Below are positions 24,835-31,922 of a DNA stretch of 64,000 nt, one piece after another (positions within the stretch are counted from its first letter, which is position 1; every line of letters begins with the position of its first letter). The stretch spans positions 372,001 through 436,000 of the forward strand of contig CAWFNX010000001.1 in NCBI GenBank assembly GCA_963817335.1, in the 5' to 3' direction. The notes under the pieces are model-generated. The model was given only the letters and a program-made list of their open reading frames with translations, was not told where the DNA came from and did not search any database. Position numbers and translations under genes: made by a program. The stretch is from AV40 sp963817335 (GTDB lineage: Bacteria > Verrucomicrobiota > Verrucomicrobiia > Chthoniobacterales > UBA10450).

Positions 24835-25869
24835 GTGAAAGCGCTGGTCGACAAACTTCGCGCAGAATTGGACCTCACCAGCGGGGACATCGATCTCGCG
24901 GTGGCGCAGCTTTTATCCGATCAGATCGACGACGAGGTGAAAGCAGATTTTTTAATGGCGCTGCACAAGAAAGGGGAAACCGCGGAAGAAATTTTGGCCT
25001 TTGTTCGTCCGCTGATGAAACGCGCGGTGAATCCGATGATCGATCCGGCGGAGTTGCCGGGACCAATGATCGATATTTGCGGAACGGGTGGCGACGGCCT
25101 GAGTTTTTTTAATGTCTCCACTGCCGCCATGTTTGTCCTCGCGGCCGGCGGGGCGGTTGTTGCGAAACATGGCAATCGCCGGGTGACCTCGAGTTGCGGC
25201 AGCGCTGACGTTCTCGAGCAGCTCGGGATCGCAATCGACCTCACGCCCGAACAACTGAGCGACAGTTTGAAGCGCCATGGGCTCGGTTTCATTTTCGCGC
25301 GAACCTATCATCCGGCTTTCCGGGCGCTGGCGGCAATGCGGGAACGTTTGGCGCGGCAGAAAATGCGAACGGTTTTCAATTTGCTCGGGCCGTTGCTCAA
25401 CCCGGTCCGGCCAAAACGGCAATTGATCGGCGTGTTCGATCCGAAATGGACCGTAATTTTTGCCAATGTTCTGCAACAAATGGGATATGAACGCGCCTGG
25501 GTTGTTCACGGCCTCGGCGATAACGGCGCGGGGATGGACGATATATCGATCAGTGGCGCGACGACGATCGCCGAATTGAACGAGGGACAAATTAATTCCG
25601 CCGTCCTGGACGTGAGCTGGCTCGGCGTGCCGCGAGCTTCGGTAACGGAATTGGAGGGTGGGGATGCGCGCCAGAACGCGGAGACGATTGAAGGAATTCT
25701 TTGCGGAAAAATTCGCGACCCGAAACGCGACCTGACGATTGTGAACGCGGCCGGCGGATTTGTGGTTGCCGGATTGACAAAAGATTTGAAAGAAGGGATC
25801 GACCTGGCGCGCGAAGAAATCGACAGCGGCCGTGCGCTGGAAAAACTTCGCGAGATGCAAAATCTGTAG
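24835..25869 (+). CDS. trpD: Anthranilate phosphoribosyltransferase
   Basis: 344 residues from the GTG at 24835, matching the normal family length; an open frame further upstream overlaps the previous gene and a repeat. DICGTGGDGLSFFNVST is the PRPP-binding glycine loop, AKHGNRRVTSSCGSADVLE the second conserved site, and FNLLGPLLNPVRP the anthranilate region. It makes phosphoribosyl-anthranilate in tryptophan synthesis. No other trp genes are nearby. Its leader is occupied by a palindromic repeat, and its TAG stop belongs to another. Confidence 0.95.
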   Translation: MKALVDKLRAELDLTSGDIDLAVAQLLSDQIDDEVKADFLMALHKKGETAEEILAFVRPLMKRAVNPMIDPAELPGPMIDICGTGGDGLSFFNVSTAAMFVLAAGGAVVAKHGNRRVTSSCGSADVLEQLGIAIDLTPEQLSDSLKRHGLGFIFARTYHPAFRALAAMRERLARQKMRTVFNLLGPLLNPVRPKRQLIGVFDPKWTVIFANVLQQMGYERAWVVHGLGDNGAGMDDISISGATTIAELNEGQINSAVLDVSWLGVPRASVTELEGGDARQNAETIEGILCGKIRDPKRDLTIVNAAGGFVVAGLTKDLKEGIDLAREEIDSGRALEKLREMQNL

Positions 25870-25911
25870 GGGAAGCAGGCTGCTTCCCGAGACGCTAACA
25901 GCGTCTCCTAC
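25866..25911. repeat. REP-like GTAG...CTAC double hairpin between trpD and birA
   Basis: Two hairpins, GGGAAGCAG-CTGCTTCCC and GAGACGCT-AGCGTCTC, lie between a 5' GTAG and a 3' CTAC. The left TAG is the trpD stop and the right CTA is the birA stop on the other strand, so the element exactly fills the convergent gene gap. It could also act as a bidirectional terminator. Confidence 0.8.
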
Positions 25912-26516
25912 AGGTTTTCGCCGAAAAGCTCGGCGTAACTGCGGTCGAGGTCCCGCAACAACGCGAGCGCGACAATATTGCGATCCAATCGGCTGCGGCG
26001 AATAATTGCAACTGAGGTGGCGCGTTCGCGGAGTTCTTCGGAAAAATCGCCGGGCGCGTGGTTCACGTTCAGCCCGATCCCAACGACCGCAACGTGACGT
26101 GCGCCGGGTTGAGCGCGCATTTCAACTAGCACGCCGGCGATTTTTCGATCACCGATGTAAATGTCGTTCGGCGGTTTCACGGCCGCGGAAAGATCGAATT
26201 CGTCTTGCAGGGTCTGGGCGATTGTCTCCGCCACCCAGGCGGTCAGCCGCGCCGATTCCTTGATATCGATGTTCGGTCGAAGCAAAATCGAAAACCACAA
26301 ACCTTTTCCGACGGCGGATTCCCATTCCTTGCCGCGTTGACCGCGTCCGGCAATTTGATGTTCGGCAAAAACGCAAAAGCCTTCCGGCCAATCGCCCGCC
26401 GCCATTTGTGCGATCACGTCGTTGGTGGATTGGGTTTGTTCGAGCACAATAATCTCGCGGCCGATGATGAGCCCGCCGCGCAATTTCTCGGCCCGGATTC
26501 GATTACGCACCGGCAT
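25908..26516 (-). CDS. birA: Biotin-[acetyl-CoA-carboxylase] ligase, short form without DNA-binding domain
   Basis: 202 residues from the ATG at 26516, inside the end of nadC; an ATG at 26540 is also in frame. TQSTNDVIAQMAAGDWPEG and AEHQIAGRGQRGKEWES (the GRGRxG biotinyl-AMP loop, here GRGQRGK), then KPPNDIYIGDRKIAGVL and VGIGLNVNH mark the catalytic domain. There is no N-terminal winged helix, so it should not act as a repressor. It attaches biotin to carboxylase carrier proteins. Confidence 0.93.
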   Translation of the reverse strand: MPVRNRIRAEKLRGGLIIGREIIVLEQTQSTNDVIAQMAAGDWPEGFCVFAEHQIAGRGQRGKEWESAVGKGLWFSILLRPNIDIKESARLTAWVAETIAQTLQDEFDLSAAVKPPNDIYIGDRKIAGVLVEMRAQPGARHVAVVGIGLNVNHAPGDFSEELRERATSVAIIRRSRLDRNIVALALLRDLDRSYAELFGENL

Positions 26517-27351
26517 CGGTGATCTCGAGTGAAAAATCAATCGCCCTCGCCGAGTGGGTGATTGCCCCGATGGAAATGTAGTCCACGCCGGTCGCGGCGA
26601 TTTGCCGGATGTTCTTCAGGGTAACGCCGCCGCTGGCTTCAAATTTCACTTTGGTTTTGCCGAGCGCGATGGCTTCGCGGATTTCTGCCGGCGTCATGTT
26701 GTCCAGAAGGATCACATCGATGCCTTCGATTTTCAGAAAGCGATGAACTTGTTCCAGCGTGTCAGCCTCGACTTCGATTTGGATTTTTGGTCGCGCTTCC
26801 CGGATCTTGCGGACGGCTTTGGCGAGCTCGTCGAACCCGGTGATTGCCGCAAGGTGATTATCTTTGACCAGGACCATATCAAAAAGACCGAAGCGATGAT
26901 TGAAGCCGCCTCCGGCAACGACCGCCGCTTTTTCGAGCGCGCGCAAACCAGCCGTCGTTTTTCGAGTATCGAGAATCTTCACGTGTTTGATGGCTGCGGC
27001 GTCGACAAATTTTCGGGTCGTGGTTGCGATTCCGGACAGATGTTGCAAAAAATTCAACGCGACTCGCTCGGCCTTGAGAATTGAGCATACCGCTCCTTCA
27101 ATCTGGATCACCTCGTCGCCTGGGTTCACTTCGCTGCCGTCATCCCGAACGATTTTGATTTTGAGCGCGGGATCAACCCGCCGAAAAACTTCCGCCGCGG
27201 TCTTGGCGCCGGCGACAATCGCCCGCTCCCGCGCCACAATCCGGGCGCGGCCGCGGGCATTTTTCGGGACAAAAGAATCGGTTGTCACGTCGCCGTCGCC
27301 GATATCCTCGCGCAAAGCGGTGTCGATCGGATCGGGAAGGGAGGATTTCAT
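26503..27351 (-). CDS. nadC: Nicotinate-nucleotide pyrophosphorylase (carboxylating)
   Basis: 282 residues, the usual size. LREDIGDGDVTTDSFVP opens the N-terminal domain; LDTRKTTAGLRALEKAAV carries the PRPP and quinolinate-binding Arg/Lys residues, HRFGLFDMVLVKDNHLA the catalytic Lys region, and EVEADTLEQ and LLDNMTPAEI the barrel acids. It makes nicotinate mononucleotide from quinolinate in NAD synthesis. It overlaps guaD by 4 bp upstream and birA by 14 bp downstream, forming a tight guaD-nadC-birA operon. Confidence 0.96.
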   Translation of the reverse strand: MKSSLPDPIDTALREDIGDGDVTTDSFVPKNARGRARIVARERAIVAGAKTAAEVFRRVDPALKIKIVRDDGSEVNPGDEVIQIEGAVCSILKAERVALNFLQHLSGIATTTRKFVDAAAIKHVKILDTRKTTAGLRALEKAAVVAGGGFNHRFGLFDMVLVKDNHLAAITGFDELAKAVRKIREARPKIQIEVEADTLEQVHRFLKIEGIDVILLDNMTPAEIREAIALGKTKVKFEASGGVTLKNIRQIAATGVDYISIGAITHSARAIDFSLEITDAGA

Positions 27352-28691
27352 ACGCGGTTCGCCACATTCGGCGCCTGATAGACGCGCCGGCCGCGAACGT
27401 AGGTTTCAAGGTTCGCGTGCGGTCCACCTCGATAAATGCAAAGCGCGACCACATCTTCGGGAGTCAGCCCAACCATGGCATTGCGGTTTTGCGGATAAGG
27501 GAGAAGCGCCGCCAGGTCGACAACGATCAGATCGGCTTCTTTGCCGACGTCCAGAGTTCCGATTGCCGTGGATTTTCCGAGGGCGCGGGCGCCACCGCGG
27601 GTGGCGAGATAGAGCGCTTCGCTCGGTCGAAGTGGACGCAGATTTGGTTCGTAAGCCGCTCGCGCCTTCTGAACTTCGATCGCCGCTCGCATCACCTGCC
27701 ACATGTTCAGTTCAGGGCCGCCGGCAACATCGGAACCGAGTCCGACGTTAATTCCCGCTTTTAGGAGCTGGTCCAGTCTCATCAAGCCGCTGCCGAGAAA
27801 GAGATTCGAGCTTGGGCAGTGTGCGACACTGGATTGAGCTGCGGCAATGGCTGCGATCTCGCGCGGATTCAAATGAATGCAGTGACCGAGGATCGTCCGC
27901 TGAGTGAGGAGTCCGCATTTTTCATATATGTCAGTGTAGTCGCGCGCGGTCATGTGAAGGTGATGGGCTTTTTCCAGCTCTTCGCGGTTCTCGGCCAAAT
28001 GAGTTTGCAGGTAGGCGCCAAATCGGGCCGCCAGTTCGGCCGCGCCGCGCATCAGCTTTTCCGAACAGGTAACCGCAAACCGCGGGCTAAAAGCGTAATC
28101 AAGCAACCCGTTCGCTGCCTTGTGCCATTTCCGGCAAAGTCGTTCGCTTTCCAACAGCGAGATGGAAAGAATTTTTTTCGGCTGCATTTGTCCGTAAGAA
28201 CCGAGGTCCATCATCATTTTGCCGAGAATGGTCCGAACTCCGCTTTGACGCGCGGCCTCGAAGCCGATGTCGCAGCTGTCTTCGTAAATTGCCGCGTAGG
28301 CCATCACCGTCGTGGTGCCGTTTCGGGCGAGCTCGTGAAAGAATTGTGGAGCCTCCTCACGAGCTCGGGGTCCGGTGAATTCGCGTTCAACAGGAAAAAT
28401 GTGCTGTCGCAACCAAGGGAGCAATTCACTTTCACCGCGGGCGACGACCGAATATTGCGGGAGGTGAGTGTGGCAATCGATCAGCCCTGGAAAGATCGCG
28501 ACCTGGCCGAGGTCGGCCCATTGAACGGAATTGGGCGGATGCAACCGGCGCAGATCGTCATAGGCGCCAACCGCGGCGATCCGACCATTTTCGACCAGAA
28601 CGGCGCCATGAGGGTGGCCGCGCAAAGTACCGAAGTCGGGAGCGTCGATCAGAAAACCACGCAGGCCGAACCGGCTAGTGATGCTTTGCAT
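27348..28691 (-). CDS. guaD: Guanine deaminase
   Basis: 447 residues, amidohydrolase fold. PGLIDCHTHLPQYSVV gives the HxH metal site and the guanine deaminase-type PQ, QTHLAENREELE the third His, LGHCIHLNPREI the fourth and GSDVAGGP the metal Asp. EADLIVVDL is the C-terminal beta-sandwich part. It converts guanine to xanthine. It heads the operon with nadC and birA. The region upstream (28692-28925) has only a terminator for the next gene. Confidence 0.92.
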   Translation of the reverse strand: MQSITSRFGLRGFLIDAPDFGTLRGHPHGAVLVENGRIAAVGAYDDLRRLHPPNSVQWADLGQVAIFPGLIDCHTHLPQYSVVARGESELLPWLRQHIFPVEREFTGPRAREEAPQFFHELARNGTTTVMAYAAIYEDSCDIGFEAARQSGVRTILGKMMMDLGSYGQMQPKKILSISLLESERLCRKWHKAANGLLDYAFSPRFAVTCSEKLMRGAAELAARFGAYLQTHLAENREELEKAHHLHMTARDYTDIYEKCGLLTQRTILGHCIHLNPREIAAIAAAQSSVAHCPSSNLFLGSGLMRLDQLLKAGINVGLGSDVAGGPELNMWQVMRAAIEVQKARAAYEPNLRPLRPSEALYLATRGGARALGKSTAIGTLDVGKEADLIVVDLAALLPYPQNRNAMVGLTPEDVVALCIYRGGPHANLETYVRGRRVYQAPNVANRV

Positions 28692-28758
28692 AAACCGCGG
28701 GCAGTATCAGAACATTTTGGCTGGGCCAGCGGCAACACCGCAGTTCAGAGGTTCGTGC

Positions 28759-28831
28759 GCAAAAAAAAAGATTCGGGCAGCGCACGCCAAGGAGAAACAG
28801 CAAATACGAGAAACGTGCCACCGCCCGAATC
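28759..28831 (-). terminator. Rho-independent terminator after the 5'-3' exonuclease gene
   Basis: GATTCGGGC (28823-28831, read on the minus strand) pairs perfectly with GCCCGAATC, with additional CACG/CGTG pairing, a loop of about 30 bases and then nine T residues (28761-28769). It lies about 95 bases after the exonuclease stop and before the guaD start. Confidence 0.8.
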
Positions 28832-28925
28832 GCCTTAACCTGTTAAATTGGACAGCGGGCGGCGGCTGACGTTCGAATTTTTTACGATTTTTTCGGACAC
28901 GGAGAAGATCAACGGCCCGAAGGAC

Positions 28926-29846
28926 TTATAATCCGAGCTCTACCTGGGTCGAACTTACCACCTTTTCCGCCTCGGCTTTCACCTCTTGGAGCAGCGACTT
29001 GAATTCGCACTTCTCCAGCTCCTCGATCAACGCCGGGTAGTCCGGTTGAATCTTCAGGTCGTCGATCGGCAACGGCAGGTCCATGTGGCAATCGAGTTCC
29101 ACCATCTTCCGGTTTTCCAAAATCTGGTCGCGCGCCGCGATGAGTTTTACTCGCATTTTGTCGCTTTTGACCTTGTCGAGATTGGCCAGTAAACGATCGA
29201 GTCCCCCAAATTCGCGGATCAAGCCGCTGGCCGTTTTGCGACCGAGACCAGCGACGCCGGGAATGTTGTCTACGGAGTCTCCGCTTAACGCGAGGATGTC
29301 ACCGATCATTTTCGGCGGCGCTTCCCATTTTGCGGTGGCTTCCTTTTCGCCCAGCAGCGCGAACGCGTCTTTCGGCGAAGCGAGGTCCGCTTTGGCGGTG
29401 GTGTAAACTTTCACGCAAGGCCCAATCAGCTGGTACAAATCCTTGTCATTGGTCGCGAGAATCACTTCCATTCCTTTGCGTTTGCAGGCCGCCATCGCGT
29501 AGCAGCCCATCAAATCGTCGGCCTCGGTGTTCGGCAGCGAGATACTCTTAAATCCGAGGAGAGCGGTAAGCTTGCTTTGGATAAAATCGAGCTGCGGCAC
29601 CATCGGTAACGGCATTTCCTTTCGCGTTTCCTTGTAGGCCGGCTGCAATTTCACCCGCCGCTCCGGCATGCCTTCGTCCCAAAATACGGCCCCAAGCTTC
29701 GGCTGAAGGTGCTTGATCATCAACCGCAGCGTTTTGGTGAAACCGAAAATCGCGTTCGTCGGCTCGCCCCGCGAGTTGGAAAGATTCGGGATCGCGAAGA
29801 ACGACCGGTAAACGTAGTAATGCCCGTCTATTAAGAGCAGTTTCAC
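28926..29846 (-). CDS. Stand-alone 5'-3' exonuclease (FEN / Pol I N-terminal domain type)
   Basis: 306 residues from a GTG (29846) that begins VKLLLIDGHYYVYRSF, the usual opening of this family; an upstream in-frame GTG at 29885 is possible. AVFWDEGMPERRVKL, NTEADDLMGCYAM, ILATNDKDLYQL and LSGDSVDNIPGVAGLGRKTA supply the acidic metal ligands and the helix-hairpin-helix. It resembles Pol I residues 1-300 or ExoIX, without a polymerase domain. It would remove RNA primers or flaps during replication and repair. Confidence 0.93.
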   Translation of the reverse strand: MKLLLIDGHYYVYRSFFAIPNLSNSRGEPTNAIFGFTKTLRLMIKHLQPKLGAVFWDEGMPERRVKLQPAYKETRKEMPLPMVPQLDFIQSKLTALLGFKSISLPNTEADDLMGCYAMAACKRKGMEVILATNDKDLYQLIGPCVKVYTTAKADLASPKDAFALLGEKEATAKWEAPPKMIGDILALSGDSVDNIPGVAGLGRKTASGLIREFGGLDRLLANLDKVKSDKMRVKLIAARDQILENRKMVELDCHMDLPLPIDDLKIQPDYPALIEELEKCEFKSLLQEVKAEAEKVVSSTQVELGL

Positions 29847-29950
29847 CAGAGAACGTAACTGCTCAGACGCGATCGACAATCGCACGTTACGCTTCCGCTA
29901 GCTCGGCGGGCTAGTTCCCTAGTGATAAATTGCCGCAGAGCGGCGGCCTT

Positions 29951-30042
29951 CTCTTGCTCTTACTCTTGCTCTTGCTCATGCTCATGAACGACGAATGAGT
30001 AAGAGTAAGAGAAAGAGCATGAGCAAGAGCAGGAATAAGAGG
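29951..30042. repeat. Hexamer-rich imperfect inverted repeat
   Basis: The left arm (29951-29986) is built of CTCTTG/CTCTTA/CTCATG units; the right arm (29995-30041) holds the complementary GAGTAAGAG, AAGAGCATGAGCAAGAGC units. The centre is GAACGACGAA. It lies directly before the ATG of the GYF-domain gene and could form a large leader hairpin. Confidence 0.75.
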
Positions 30043-30049
30043 TAAAACA

Positions 30050-31153
30050 ATGTCCGACCAGTGGATCATTCGCGTTCAGGGGAAGGAGTACGGTCCGGCC
30101 GATCTCGAGACGCTGCGAGAATGGAAATCTGATGGCCGGGTGCTGCCCGCCAATCCGGCGCGGCACGCAAATGTCGAGGATTGGCAAACCGCGGCTGAGA
30201 TTCCGGGGCTGTTTCAAATCGAGCCGCCGCCGGTTCAAACAAAGGTCGGAGATCACAGATCAGAGGTCAGTGATCAGAGCTCAAGACCGCCAAGTAGAAA
30301 CATCCTGACCGAGACCTTTGGGATTTATTTTCGCGGTTTCTTTCAGTTCCTCGGTTTGTCGCTTCTCAGCATCGTGCCGATCGTGTGCGCGGAGTTGACC
30401 AGCCGGTTCATCGACACTGCGCCGGGCGTGAATGTCGATCTGCGCACCCTGGTCGCCGGCGGGTTTGGATTGTGCATGATCGTGCTCCGTCTTGTTTTGT
30501 TGCCGGTTTATATCGCCGGCATTCAAATTCTGACCCTCGAGCTCGCCACTGGAAATCGCATTGGTTTCTTCAGCGTTTTGAACGGCGCGGTGAAATACTG
30601 GCCGCGTGTCGCCGGGCTCTGCATTTTCGTCTACGCCATTTTCTTTTTCCTGCTCGCCTTCGGCTTCGGCCTTCTTTTCGTGGCCGCGTCCGCGAACACC
30701 GTTCTTTCGGCTGTGATCGTGCTCGGCTTGCTCGCCCTTCAAGTCTGGTTGTTCAGCCGTTTCTTTATCAACGTTCTTTTTTGGCAGCAATTTGTCGTCC
30801 TCGAAAATTTGAATGCCACCGCCGCGTTGCGCGCCAGCCGAAAACTGGCCCGCAGCGGTCGCGATCTTTCCTGGTATCAACGTCCGCTTTGGCGCGGGGC
30901 CCTGATAGTTTCGCTTTGGATTGCCTTTGTCCTCGCGATCACGATTACTCCCGAGTGGGAAATGCTGCGTAATTACGCTGCGGAAGTAATGCGCACTCAG
31001 GACCCGCAGGCCCTTTACGAGAAAATGAGCGCGGCAATGCAAGCGCGCGGCGTCGATTACCAAGCGCTGGCCCTGAACGTGGGGCAACGAGTTTTGCAGC
31101 CGCTTCTCGGCATCGCATTCGTCGTGCTTTATATCGATTCCAAACCCGAATAG
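30050..31153 (+). CDS. GYF-like domain membrane protein
   Basis: 367 residues. The first 65 residues (WIIRVQGKEYGPADLETLRE, then WKSDGRVLPAN) form a GYF_2-type domain with the GPxxxxxLxxW pattern. A short linker (KVGDHRSEVSDQSSRPPSR) is encoded by a simple GATCAGAGGTCAG-type repeat. The remainder has five or six membrane helices like those in DUF975/GDPD membrane domains. Role unknown; GYF_2 domains usually bind partners at membranes. The hexamer-rich inverted repeat occupies its leader. Confidence 0.75.
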   Translation: MSDQWIIRVQGKEYGPADLETLREWKSDGRVLPANPARHANVEDWQTAAEIPGLFQIEPPPVQTKVGDHRSEVSDQSSRPPSRNILTETFGIYFRGFFQFLGLSLLSIVPIVCAELTSRFIDTAPGVNVDLRTLVAGGFGLCMIVLRLVLLPVYIAGIQILTLELATGNRIGFFSVLNGAVKYWPRVAGLCIFVYAIFFFLLAFGFGLLFVAASANTVLSAVIVLGLLALQVWLFSRFFINVLFWQQFVVLENLNATAALRASRKLARSGRDLSWYQRPLWRGALIVSLWIAFVLAITITPEWEMLRNYAAEVMRTQDPQALYEKMSAAMQARGVDYQALALNVGQRVLQPLLGIAFVVLYIDSKPE

Positions 31154-31181
31154 GTGGAGCGCGATCTCCGAGCGCGTTTCT

Positions 31182-31877
31182 TTATCCCGGAACGAAAATG
31201 TAATTCTCGGGCGAACCCTGGACCCCGGCCAAGTCTTCCAGTTTTCGCGAGACATAATTCAACGCAGAAAAAAATTGGAAAGCCGCGCCACGGTTTTCGT
31301 CTTTTATCTCAATCAAAACCGTTGGCCGATGCGTTGCCAAAGTCTTTCTGGCGCCCTCAAGGACATGAAGTTCGTGACCTTCGACGTCGATTTTGATGAA
31401 CGAAACGCTCTCAAGCTGAAAACTGTCCAGGGTTGCGATTTTTACCGGCTTGGTAAGCTCACCCGTCGCCTCCGGATAATTTCCAGGCGCCAGACTCGCC
31501 CAGCCGGTGAGAGGCAAACCGTTAAGCACAGGTATGTAAAGTGTGGCTACGCCGGCTTCGGAGGAAAGACCGACCGGAATGATTGTGATGTTGCCCGGAT
31601 TATAACTCAGTAAATCTCCGGTGAGTTCGTCGTTAATCTCAATCGCGTAAACCTTGGAAAAAATTTTCGACATGCGGAACGCGTAAAACCCGACGTTCGC
31701 CCCAATGTCCAACGCCACATCCTTCCTCGAAACCAATTGGGGCAACTTTCGCAGCTCCGGCTCCAGCAATCCGTCCACCGATGCGAGCCAATAACGAAAT
31801 GGTAATCGAAAGCGGGAAGGCAAAAACGGTTGGACGGTCTTGCCCAACGCCCGCGAAACAAAACCGGTGGATCGCAT
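31182..31877 (-). CDS. FkbM-family methyltransferase
   Basis: 231 residues. VALDIGANVGFYAFRMSKIF is the SAM-binding motif I, VYAIEINDELTGDL motif II, and VSFIKIDVEGHELHVLEGAR is the FkbM hallmark. PTVLIEIKDENRG follows. These enzymes O-methylate sugars or polyketides, often in surface polysaccharide clusters. No glycan genes are adjacent here, so the substrate is unknown. It is followed downstream by the aldehyde dehydrogenase on the same strand in the reverse order (the dehydrogenase is upstream, 45 bases). Confidence 0.9.
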   Translation of the reverse strand: MRSTGFVSRALGKTVQPFLPSRFRLPFRYWLASVDGLLEPELRKLPQLVSRKDVALDIGANVGFYAFRMSKIFSKVYAIEINDELTGDLLSYNPGNITIIPVGLSSEAGVATLYIPVLNGLPLTGWASLAPGNYPEATGELTKPVKIATLDSFQLESVSFIKIDVEGHELHVLEGARKTLATHRPTVLIEIKDENRGAAFQFFSALNYVSRKLEDLAGVQGSPENYIFVPG

Positions 31878-31922
31878 TGCGGCGAGCAGTTTACAATTTG
31901 CCGTCGCCGGCGCGACGCATTC

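Noticed and set aside
27819..28838. A 339-codon open frame antisense to guaD
   Set aside because: The guanine deaminase motifs on the opposite strand are complete; this frame has no motif and runs into a terminator region.
28759..28925. Possible small RNA such as SRP RNA before guaD
   Set aside because: The conserved SRP core sequence is absent; the hairpin with nine T residues is explained as a terminator for the exonuclease gene.
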